DNA from: JAYOFM01 sp038117225
GTDB taxonomy: Bacteria; Pseudomonadota; Alphaproteobacteria; Rhodospirillales; Casp-alpha2
Length of the DNA: 8,400 bases
Assembly (NCBI GenBank): GCA_038117225.1
Contig: JAYOFM010000133.1
Coordinates: 1 to 8,400 of the forward strand
Direction: 5' to 3'
The position numbers and the translations under genes were made by a program. Below are positions 1-6,008 of this stretch, one piece after another (the stretch's first letter is position 1; each line of letters starts with the position of its first letter). The notes under the pieces are model-generated. The model worked only from the letters and a program-made list of their open reading frames with translations. It was not told where the DNA came from and searched no databases.

Positions 1-26
1 ACGACGATGACGGGCTTTTCGGACAT
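1..26 (-). CDS. 5' end of a divergent minus-strand gene (partial)
   Basis: Only the first eight codons and part of a ninth lie in the window. They read MSEKPVIV on the minus strand from an ATG at 26-24. A good Shine-Dalgarno sequence, TAGGAG (41-36 on the minus strand), lies 9 nt upstream, which is the main reason to believe this is a real start. The short hydrophobic beta-strand-like start would suit many enzymes with an N-terminal nucleotide-binding fold, but eight residues do not allow a functional call. The gene is divergent from the gamma-glutamyltransferase-like gene at 143, so 27-142 should carry the promoters for both. I could not identify convincing -35/-10 pairs there. Confidence 0.55.
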
Positions 27-127
27 GTTCGGATTCTCCTACCAGATTTCGGCAACGGTATACCATGCTCCCCCGAGCCCCTGTCACGGACTTAGGCGTC
101 CGTGCTAGCCTTGTGGCCAGTGCGATA

Positions 128-134
128 AAAGGAG
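128..134 (+). promoter_or_regulatory. Ribosome binding site that sets the start at 143
   Basis: AAAGGAG lies 8 nt before the ATG at 143. The frame is open upstream to another ATG at 65, but that start has no comparable site. The 26 extra residues it would add do not resemble the family N-terminus, which begins just before the conserved stretch following RPVVMA. The site therefore favours 143 over 65. Confidence 0.7.
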
Positions 135-142
135 CCTGTGTT

Positions 143-1894
143 ATGCCACCCATGCGCCCCGTTGTCATGGCCACCCAGCACGCCGTTTCGTGCGGCCACT
201 ATCTGGCTGCCGAGGCTGCAAATCGAGTTCTAGAGGACGGCGGGAATGCCATTGACGCTGGCGTTGCCGCTGGCATGGCACTGGGTGTCCTGCATACAGA
301 CCTCGTCAACTTTGCCGGCGTCGCGCCGATGTTGATCCGGCTCGGTGATACAGGAGAGATCATCAATATCGACGGACTCGGGACGTGGCCGCAAGCTGCG
401 AGCGCAGAGTTTTTTGCCAATGAATGCGCCGGGCAGATGCCGGTCGGCTTGCTGCGCACCGTCGTGCCGGCGGCGCCGGCGGCGTGGCTGACGGCACTGT
501 CACGCTATGGCACCCGATCGTTCGCCGAGGTGGCGCGGTTCGCGATCGACTATGCCGAGAACGGTTTTCCAGTCTTTGAACGCCTCGCCGGATTTATTGC
601 CGACCACGAAGCGGGATACCGCCGCTGGGCAGAGAACACGCGCATTTATCTGCCGAACGGCCGCCCACCACTGGCCGGCGAGGTGTTCCGCCAGCAGGAT
701 TTGGCGCGATCGATCCGCTATATGGCGGATTGCGAGGCCGCCGCTCTGGCAAAACCAGGTGCCGACCGCGTGGCGGGAATCCAAGGTGCTTATGACGCAT
801 TTTATCGCGGCGACATCGCGAAGACGATCTGCGATTACCACGCTGCGAATGACGGTTTTATGACCATGGCTGACATGGACGGCTATCGGGTGCGTTTCGA
901 AAAGCCCCTTGTGGTGCCGTTCGCCGGTGCCGAAATTCATTGCTGCGGCGCGTGGTGCCAGGGTCTGTCCTTGGCGCAGACGTTCTCCATGCTGGGCGAC
1001 ACGTCGATCTGCGATCTTGGCCACAACTCGACCGCTGCCGTCCACCACCTGACGGAAATTCTGAAACTGGTTTTCGCCGATCGCGAGGCCTGCGTCGGCG
1101 ACCCGGAATTCGTCGATGTCCCGGTGGATACCTTACTGTCAGCGGACTATATCGCCAAGCGGTTGGCCATGATTGATCCCGCCAAGGCATGGCCGGCGAT
1201 GCCGCCCGCCGGTGTCGATGGCCCGGGAGCCCCCGTCGCGGGTACGCCGATGCGACCCATCGTCGCCGATCCGCATGACACCCGCCCGCTGGAACGAGGC
1301 GCCGTTGATGCGGATACAACCTATGTCGCTGTCATGGATCAGCATGGCAACGTCTTCTCGGCGACGCCTAGCGATACCTCATGCGATTCCGAAGTCATCC
1401 CCGGTACCGGTCTCGTGCCGTCCTCGCGTGGCAGCCAGTCGCGGGGGGATCCGGCGCATCCGGCGTCGGTGGCGCCAGGCAAGCGGCCACGGCTGACACC
1501 AAATCCGGCGATTGCCATGAAGGACGGCGAGCCCTACATGGCCTTCGGCACGCCGGGCGGCGATGTGCAAATCCAGGCCATGGTGCAGGTCTATCTCAAC
1601 ATCGTCGGCTTCGGCATGGACGTGCAATCGGCGGTCGAGGCGCCGCGTTTCGCCAGTTATAGCTTCCCGTCATCGTTCGCGCCGAACGACGATCATCCGG
1701 GCCTGTTGATGGTCGAGGACCGGGTCGAGGCGTCGACCCGAGCTGAACTTGGAGAACTCGGGCATCGTGTCGAAGCGTGGCCTAGCACGTCGTGGAAGGC
1801 GGGCGCCGTCTGTGTGGTCATGCGCGATCCCGAAACCGGCGTGCTTCACGCCGGTGCCGATCCACGCCGCGCCAGCTATGCGCTCGGCCGGTAG
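143..1894 (+). CDS. Gamma-glutamyltransferase-family Ntn-hydrolase, substrate uncertain
   Basis: 583 aa, in the normal range for the GGT family (about 530-600). These proenzymes self-cleave into a large and a small subunit, and the new N-terminal Thr is the nucleophile. Visible family landmarks are the N-terminal block around NAIDAGVAAG (35-44), the VPAAPAAW segment (108-115), the cleavage region DADTTYVAVMD (389-399) with T392 as likely nucleophile and T393 after it, RPRLTPNPAIAMKDG (448-462), GTPGGD (469-474) and VEAPRF (498-503). No clear signal peptide or membrane segment is seen, so it is probably cytoplasmic. Differences from classical glutathione-cleaving GGT: the paired serines of the RPRSSMSP motif are Leu-Thr here, and I find no MDDFS-type aspartate block. 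The substrate may therefore not be a gamma-glutamyl compound; relatives include amidohydrolase-type members such as oxamate amidohydrolase. Family call is firm, specific function is not. Confidence 0.88.
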   Translation: MPPMRPVVMATQHAVSCGHYLAAEAANRVLEDGGNAIDAGVAAGMALGVLHTDLVNFAGVAPMLIRLGDTGEIINIDGLGTWPQAASAEFFANECAGQMPVGLLRTVVPAAPAAWLTALSRYGTRSFAEVARFAIDYAENGFPVFERLAGFIADHEAGYRRWAENTRIYLPNGRPPLAGEVFRQQDLARSIRYMADCEAAALAKPGADRVAGIQGAYDAFYRGDIAKTICDYHAANDGFMTMADMDGYRVRFEKPLVVPFAGAEIHCCGAWCQGLSLAQTFSMLGDTSICDLGHNSTAAVHHLTEILKLVFADREACVGDPEFVDVPVDTLLSADYIAKRLAMIDPAKAWPAMPPAGVDGPGAPVAGTPMRPIVADPHDTRPLERGAVDADTTYVAVMDQHGNVFSATPSDTSCDSEVIPGTGLVPSSRGSQSRGDPAHPASVAPGKRPRLTPNPAIAMKDGEPYMAFGTPGGDVQIQAMVQVYLNIVGFGMDVQSAVEAPRFASYSFPSSFAPNDDHPGLLMVEDRVEASTRAELGELGHRVEAWPSTSWKAGAVCVVMRDPETGVLHAGADPRRASYALGR

Positions 1895-1932
1895 CAAGGC
1901 GTCGAACATACCTCGATCCTCGAAAAAGGCTT

Positions 1933-1948
1933 GAATCCGTGAGGATTC
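1933..1948 (+). other. Short perfect hairpin downstream of the GGT-like gene
   Basis: GAATCC and GGATTC form a perfect 6-bp stem around a GTGA loop, followed by TTGTTGATGTTG. It sits 38 bp after the GGT-like stop and about 90 bp before mcl1. It could be a weak intrinsic terminator or an operator. The stem is short and AT-containing and there is no real T-run, so the call is tentative. The rest of the 145-bp gap shows only the mcl1 ribosome binding site. Confidence 0.3.
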
Positions 1949-2039
1949 TTGTTGATGTTGCGCGCCAAGTTACCTGGGGTGTGCCGATTGCGGCGCGGCG
2001 GGCCGTTCTGGTCCGTGAGAATTTAGTTAGGAGACAGTC

Positions 2040-3017
2040 ATGAGTTTCAAGATCGTCGAGCAGGCGCCCGCGCGTCTTAACCGCAGCGAACTGGCCGTAC
2101 CCGGCTCGAACCCGACCTTTATGGAGAAGGCGCAGCAGAGTAACGCCGATGTTGTGTTCCTGGACCTTGAGGACGCCGTGGCGCCCGACGATAAGGTGCA
2201 GGCGCGAAAGAATATCATTGAGGCGCTGAATGATCTTGATTGGTCGGGAAAGACTGTTTCCATTCGCATCAACGGCCTGGATACCCATTACTGTTACCGG
2301 GACGTGGTCGATATCGTCGAGCAGGCCGGTCAGCACCTGGATCTGATCATGATCCCGAAGGTCGGCACGGCGTCCGACGTCTATGCCATCGACATGATGG
2401 TGACGCAGATCGAGGACGCCATGGGCTTCGACAAGCGCATCGGTTTCGAGCACATCATCGAAACCGCCCTCGGCATGCAGAACCTGGCCGAGATTGCGCA
2501 GGCCTCCAAGCGAAACGAATCACTGCATTTCGGCGTTGCCGACTACGCCGCGTCGACCAAGGCGCGGACCACGGTAATTGGCGGACCCAATGCCGATTAT
2601 GCGGTCCTCACCGATCCCGACGCCGACGGCAATCGTGACGTCCACTGGGGTGACATGTGGCACTACCCGATCGCCAAGATGGTCGTAGTGGCGCGTGCTA
2701 ACGGCCTTCGTCCAATCGACGGCCCCTTCGGCGATTTTTCCGATCCCGACGGTTACAAGGCACAGGCCATGCGTGCCTCGACCCTAGGCTGCGAAGGCAA
2801 GTGGGCGATCCACCCGTCGCAGATCGACCAGGCGAACGAGTTGTTCAGCCCGTCGGAAGCTGAAGTCACCAAGGCCAAGCGCATTATCGCCGCCATGGAA
2901 GAGGCGCAGCGCGAAGGGCGCGGCGCCGTCGCCCTCGACGGTCGTCTGATCGACATCGCCTCGATCCGTCAGGCGGAAGTGATGGTCAAGAAAGCGGAAC
3001 AAGTCGCGGGTACCTGA
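2040..3017 (+). CDS. mcl1: L-malyl-CoA/beta-methylmalyl-CoA lyase (HpcH/HpaI-CitE family)
   Basis: 325 aa, full length for Mcl1-type lyases. The enzyme reversibly cleaves L-malyl-CoA to acetyl-CoA plus glyoxylate and beta-methylmalyl-CoA to propionyl-CoA plus glyoxylate, with a divalent metal. It serves the ethylmalonyl-CoA pathway, the 3-hydroxypropionate cycle or the serine cycle. Family landmarks: FLDLEDAVAPDDK (40-52), RINGLDT (76-82) with the substrate-binding Arg, IPKVG (105-109), the metal Glu in ETALG (E141), the metal Asp in GVADYAAS (D168), DGPFGDFSD (227-235), GKWAIHP (253-259) and the C-terminal GRLIDIASIRQAE (301-313). The resemblance to Rhodobacter-type Mcl1 runs from MSF to the C-terminus. 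AGGAG (2029-2033) lies 6 nt before the ATG. It is 145 bp after the GGT-like gene and 130 bp before accA. A close alternative is a single-substrate malyl-CoA lyase; sequence reading alone does not separate the two. Confidence 0.88.
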   Translation: MSFKIVEQAPARLNRSELAVPGSNPTFMEKAQQSNADVVFLDLEDAVAPDDKVQARKNIIEALNDLDWSGKTVSIRINGLDTHYCYRDVVDIVEQAGQHLDLIMIPKVGTASDVYAIDMMVTQIEDAMGFDKRIGFEHIIETALGMQNLAEIAQASKRNESLHFGVADYAASTKARTTVIGGPNADYAVLTDPDADGNRDVHWGDMWHYPIAKMVVVARANGLRPIDGPFGDFSDPDGYKAQAMRASTLGCEGKWAIHPSQIDQANELFSPSEAEVTKAKRIIAAMEEAQREGRGAVALDGRLIDIASIRQAEVMVKKAEQVAGT

Positions 3018-3056
3018 GTTCGGATCTCCTGTTAACGGAGAACGCGGAATTTGTTG

Positions 3057-3083
3057 CGGCGGCAGGGCAATGCTCTGCCGCCG
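3057..3083 (+). terminator. Strong GC hairpin after mcl1, likely terminator
   Basis: CGGCGGCAGGGCA (3057-3069) and TGCTCTGCCGCCG (3071-3083) form an almost continuous stem with one G-T pair and a very small loop. It begins 39 bp after the mcl1 stop, and TTCGCTTTCC follows. The stem is strong, but the tail is only moderately T-rich, so it could also be an mRNA-stabilising element. A weaker 5-bp hairpin (TCTCC/GGAGA, 3025-3041, around GTTAAC) precedes it. If it terminates, mcl1 and accA are separate transcription units. Confidence 0.6.
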
Positions 3084-3147
3084 TTCGCTTTCCGGGAGGC
3101 CGTAAATGTGCATCGCCTAATAGCAACGGGTATGTTATTCAGATTCC

Positions 3148-4104
3148 ATGCACGCGTACCTGGATTTCGAAAAACCGATCGCTGAACTCGAGGGTAAAAT
3201 CGAGGAACTTCGCCACCTGCAAGGGGGCGGCGAGGTCAATATCGCCGACGAGGTCGGCCGGTTGCAGACCAAGGTCGACCGGCTGCTCACCCAGACCTAT
3301 GCCAAGCTGACACCGTGGCAGAAGGCGCAGGTGGCGCGGCATCAACACCGGCCGCATGCCAAGGCCTATATCGACGCCCATATCACCGATTTTACCCCGC
3401 TTGCCGGTGACCGGGCCTTTGGTGACGACATGGCGATTATCGGTGGTCTTGGACGATTTCAGGGAACCGCGGTTGTCGTCATCGGCCACGAGAAGGGGGC
3501 CGATACCCAGTCACGTGTTGAACATAATTTCGGCATGGCGCGGCCCGAAGGCTACCGCAAGGCGCAGCGGCTGATGCGGCTCGCTGACCGGTTCGGACTG
3601 CCGCTCATAACCTTCGTCGATACGCCCGGCGCCTATCCCGGTATTGATGCAGAGGCGCGCGGGCAGTCGGAAGCCATCGCGCGATCCATCGAAACCTGTT
3701 TCGACGTGCGTGTCCCGTTCGTCAGCATCATCATCGGCGAAGGCGGGTCGGGCGGCGCCATCGCGCTGGCGTGCGCCAATACGGTGATGATGATGGAGCA
3801 TGCCATTTACTCGGTCATCTCGCCGGAAGGTTGCGCGTCGATCCTGTGGCGCGACCCGGAAAAGGCGGAAGACGCGGCCGAGGCGCTGCGGCTGACCGCC
3901 CAGGACCTGCATGAGTTGGGCATCATTGATCGCATCATCGAAGAGCCTCTTGGCGGCGCCCATCGCGATCCTGATCGGGGACTCGATGCCGTCGGAAAAG
4001 CGCTGGGACAGGCGCTTGACGCTCTCATCGGTATCGATCCCGATGCCTTGCGCAGGGGACGGAGGGAAAAATTCCTGGCGATGGGCGACCGCGGACTCAC
4101 CTAG
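3148..4104 (+). CDS. accA: Acetyl-CoA carboxylase carboxyltransferase subunit alpha
   Basis: 318 aa, the usual AccA length. With AccD it forms the carboxyltransferase half of acetyl-CoA carboxylase, moving the carboxyl group from biotin on AccB to acetyl-CoA to give malonyl-CoA, the first committed step of fatty acid synthesis, in the cytoplasm. Landmarks: the N-terminal helix YLDFEKPIAELEGKIEEL (4-21), NFGMARPEGYRKAQRLM (127-143), FVDTPGAYPG (156-165) with the crotonase-like core, GEGGSGGAIAL (197-207) supplying oxyanion-hole glycines, and YSVISPEGCASILW (221-234). TAA and TAG (3118-3123) are in frame just upstream, and ATG 3148 is the first start codon after them, which fixes the N-terminus. 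No Shine-Dalgarno sequence is seen; TATGTT at 3131-3136 is a possible -10 that would give an almost leaderless message. No accD or accB/C is near, which is common. It converges on the ArsR gene with 4 bp between stops. Confidence 0.97.
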   Translation: MHAYLDFEKPIAELEGKIEELRHLQGGGEVNIADEVGRLQTKVDRLLTQTYAKLTPWQKAQVARHQHRPHAKAYIDAHITDFTPLAGDRAFGDDMAIIGGLGRFQGTAVVVIGHEKGADTQSRVEHNFGMARPEGYRKAQRLMRLADRFGLPLITFVDTPGAYPGIDAEARGQSEAIARSIETCFDVRVPFVSIIIGEGGSGGAIALACANTVMMMEHAIYSVISPEGCASILWRDPEKAEDAAEALRLTAQDLHELGIIDRIIEEPLGGAHRDPDRGLDAVGKALGQALDALIGIDPDALRRGRREKFLAMGDRGLT

Positions 4105-4108
4105 CGTC

Positions 4109-4789
4109 CTAAACCGCGAATTCCTTCAAGAAGGCCGCTTCGCCCTTGCCATTGAAGGCCACCACGCGCGTCCCGTCCTGGCGTGCCGCCCACCCCAACG
4201 CGTAGAACCGATCCAGCATTGACGTACCCAGCGCGCCGGCTAGGTGGCTGCGGCGATTGCTCCAATCCAGGCACGGTTTGCACAGCGGCCGGCGCAATCC
4301 TTCTAGTGGCGCGACGTCGACGCCGAAGCCGGACAAGAAGACACGGCCGGCGTCAGTGAGGTCGACCGCGTCGTCGTCGACGGTCAGCAGATTGCGCGCC
4401 ACAAGGCTGTCGAACATGCGCACGCCGAGATCACCGGCGAGGTGGTTATAGCAAACCCGGGCATGGCGCAGCGCAGGGTCCTTAGGGCCTGTGCGCGTGC
4501 GCAGGTGACCTTTCTTGGCGGCTAGGCCCATCAGGGTTTCGAGCACGCTGCCGACATCCGCGTCGGCCAGCGTGAAATAGCGATGCCGGCCCTGCTTGCG
4601 CTGGCTGACGAGGCCACCGACCTCCAGTTTTTTTAGGTGGGCGCTGGCGGTGGCGGGCGTTACCCCGGCCTCGGTAGACAGTTCGGTCGCGGTCAACGCC
4701 TTGCCGCTCATCAAGGCGGTCAGTATGTTGGCGCGCGCCGGGTCTCCGATCAACGAACCCAGCCTAGCGATGTCCGGCCCTTCTTTCAT
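4109..4789 (-). CDS. ArsR-type winged-helix regulator with a duplicated Cys/His C-terminal region
   Basis: 226 aa, about twice a minimal ArsR protein. Residues 1-90 are a clear ArsR winged helix: DPARANILTALM (16-27), the helix-turn-helix with recognition helix near TPATASAHLKKLE (44-56), and the wing RKQGRHRYFTL (64-74). The C-terminal half seems internally repeated: CYNHLAGDLGVRMFDSL (113-129) and C-KPC-LDWSNRRSHLAGALG (170-188, followed by MLDRF) share Cys, His, LAG.LG and M.D/MLD positions. C113, H116, C170, C173 and H182 could bind a metal or sense redox state, but the classic ArsR ELCVCDL metal site is absent. No Shine-Dalgarno sequence precedes the ATG; a well-formed promoter places the transcript start on it. 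It follows the acyl-CoA dehydrogenase gene by 43 bp in the same direction, so it may control that operon as well as itself. Ligand unknown. Confidence 0.87.
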   Translation of the reverse strand: MKEGPDIARLGSLIGDPARANILTALMSGKALTATELSTEAGVTPATASAHLKKLEVGGLVSQRKQGRHRYFTLADADVGSVLETLMGLAAKKGHLRTRTGPKDPALRHARVCYNHLAGDLGVRMFDSLVARNLLTVDDDAVDLTDAGRVFLSGFGVDVAPLEGLRRPLCKPCLDWSNRRSHLAGALGTSMLDRFYALGWAARQDGTRVVAFNGKGEAAFLKEFAV

Positions 4790-4813
4790 TATTCGATGAT
4801 AGACGAAGTATGA
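4786..4813. promoter_or_regulatory. Dyad over the ArsR promoter and start codon, candidate operator
   Basis: On the plus strand the site reads TCAT-TA-TTCG, then ATGATAGA, then CGAA-GT-ATGA. The outer TCAT/ATGA and inner TTCG/CGAA arms are exact inverted repeats with a shared centre between 4799 and 4800. The 28-bp dyad covers the start codon, the -10 and part of the spacer of the ArsR promoter. ArsR-family repressors bind such imperfect dyads over their own promoters, so negative autoregulation is the natural reading. Binding is inferred. Confidence 0.5.
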
Positions 4814-4824
4814 GAGAAAATCAA
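4796..4824 (-). promoter_or_regulatory. Sigma-70-type promoter for the ArsR gene, leaderless start
   Basis: On the minus strand TTGATT (4824-4819) and TATCAT (4801-4796) are separated by exactly 17 bp, matching the -35 (4 of 6) and -10 (5 of 6) consensus. Counting from the -10 places +1 at 4789, the A of the ArsR ATG. This explains why the gene has no ribosome binding site and suggests a leaderless mRNA. The promoter lies just behind the stop codon of the acyl-CoA dehydrogenase gene, so the regulator can be expressed apart from the operon. Confidence 0.6.
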
Positions 4825-4832
4825 GGTGCGGA

Positions 4833-5996
4833 CTAGTAACTTTTCGGCAGGTCCAGGACCCGCTCGGCGATGTAGCAAAGAATGAGTTGCTGGCTGACTG
4901 GCGCCAAGCGGCAGATCATGATCTCGCGCATCAGCCTCTCGACATGGAATTCCTTGGCGTAGCCCATGCCGCCGTGGGTCAGCATGGCCTGATCGCAGGC
5001 TTTGAAGCCGACCTCGCCCGCGTAGAATTTGGCGGCGTTGGCCTCGGCGCCGCAGGGCTCGCCGGCATCGTACAGTGCCGCCGCCCGCATGCAGGTCAGA
5101 TAGGCGGCCTCAAGCTCGATCCAATTCTGCGCCAGCGGATGCTGAATGCCCTGGTTCATGCCGATGGGGCGGCCGAAAACCTCGCGGTCGCGGGCGTAGT
5201 TGGCGGCGCGCCGGAGCGCATCGCGGCCGATGCCGACAGCCTCGGCACCGACCAGGATACGCTCCGGATTCAGGCTTTCCAGGATATAGCGGAAACCCAT
5301 GCCTTCCTCACCGATAAGATCGTCCTTCGGCACGGGCAGGCCGTCGATGAACAGTTCGTTGGAATCGACCGCCTTGCGACCCATCTTTTCTATTTCGCGC
5401 ACGTCCACGTATTTGCGATCCACATCGGTATAGAACAAGGACAGGCCATCGATCGGCTTCTGGCACGCCTCCTTTGGCGTCGTCCGGGCAAGCAGGATCA
5501 TCTTGTCGGCGACCTGCGCCGTCGAGGTCCAGACCTTGCGGCCGTTGATCACATAACCGGTGTTGGTTCGCTCCGCCCGGGTGGCGACGTTGGTGGTGTC
5601 GAGGCCGATACTGGGCTCGGTCACCGCGAAGCATGATTTGGCCCGGCCATGAATCAGGTCCGGCAGCCAGGCTTGCTTTTGCTCGTCGGTGGCATGGACC
5701 GAGATGGCCTTGGGGCCGAATATGTTCATGTGGATGGATGATGCCGCCTGCATCCCGCCCTTAGAGGCCACGGTCATCATCATCAGCGCCGCTTCGGTCA
5801 CACCCAGATTGCTACCGCCGACGTCCTCCGGCAGCACGATGCCGAGCCAGCCGGCATCGGCCATGGCACGGTAGAAGTCTTCCGGGAAACCGCCCTCGCG
5901 GTCGCGGGTAAGCCAATAATCGTCGCCGAAATCCTTGAAGATCGCCGCGACGTTTGCCTCGATGGCACGCTGCTCGTCCGTCAGTCGGAAGTCCAT
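4833..5996 (-). CDS. Acyl-CoA dehydrogenase (FAD), IVD-like catalytic Glu position
   Basis: 387 aa, normal for a soluble single-domain acyl-CoA dehydrogenase. These flavoenzymes oxidise acyl-CoA to trans-2-enoyl-CoA and pass electrons to ETF. Landmarks: MDFRLTDEQRAIE (1-13), the substrate/FAD segment CFAVTEPSIGLDT (122-134), NGRKVWTS (151-158), REVFGRPIG (271-279) and the C-terminal GGMGYAKEFHVERLMRE (342-358). The usual C-terminal catalytic YEGT is replaced by CRLAPVSQQLI (362-372), with no Glu there. Instead LNPERILVGAE (242-252) has E245 where isovaleryl-CoA dehydrogenase carries its base, so activity on branched or long acyl chains is plausible. The ATG lies 12 bp after the MaoC stop, and its GAGGA ribosome binding site overlaps that TGA, suggesting coupled translation. 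Substrate is not identifiable by reading. Confidence 0.93.
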   Translation of the reverse strand: MDFRLTDEQRAIEANVAAIFKDFGDDYWLTRDREGGFPEDFYRAMADAGWLGIVLPEDVGGSNLGVTEAALMMMTVASKGGMQAASSIHMNIFGPKAISVHATDEQKQAWLPDLIHGRAKSCFAVTEPSIGLDTTNVATRAERTNTGYVINGRKVWTSTAQVADKMILLARTTPKEACQKPIDGLSLFYTDVDRKYVDVREIEKMGRKAVDSNELFIDGLPVPKDDLIGEEGMGFRYILESLNPERILVGAEAVGIGRDALRRAANYARDREVFGRPIGMNQGIQHPLAQNWIELEAAYLTCMRAAALYDAGEPCGAEANAAKFYAGEVGFKACDQAMLTHGGMGYAKEFHVERLMREIMICRLAPVSQQLILCYIAERVLDLPKSY

Positions 5997-6008
5997 AAGG
6001 CGAGGTCC

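Noticed and set aside
59..64. TATACC as a -10 element for the GGT-like gene
   Set aside because: No acceptable -35 lies 16-18 bp upstream; that position is the ribosome binding site of the divergent gene.
65..142. N-terminal extension of the GGT-like gene to the ATG at 65
   Set aside because: No ribosome binding site at 65, the extra 26 residues do not resemble the family or a proper signal peptide, and AAAGGAG sits 8 nt before the ATG at 143.
1818..2453. 211-codon minus-strand frame across the end of the GGT-like gene, the gap and the start of mcl1
   Set aside because: It overlaps two well-supported genes and has no domain-like features; the part in the spacer is too short to stand alone.
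3106..3120. Five-codon frame (MCIA) with GGGAGG upstream, as a leader peptide for accA
   Set aside because: The site is only loosely placed, the peptide has no attenuator-like codon run, and no alternative stem-loops are visible beyond it. Chance is the simpler explanation.
4887..5636. 249-codon open frame on the plus strand, antisense to the acyl-CoA dehydrogenase gene
   Set aside because: It is a GC-driven shadow of a firmly identified gene; its translation shows no family motif and no ribosome binding site.
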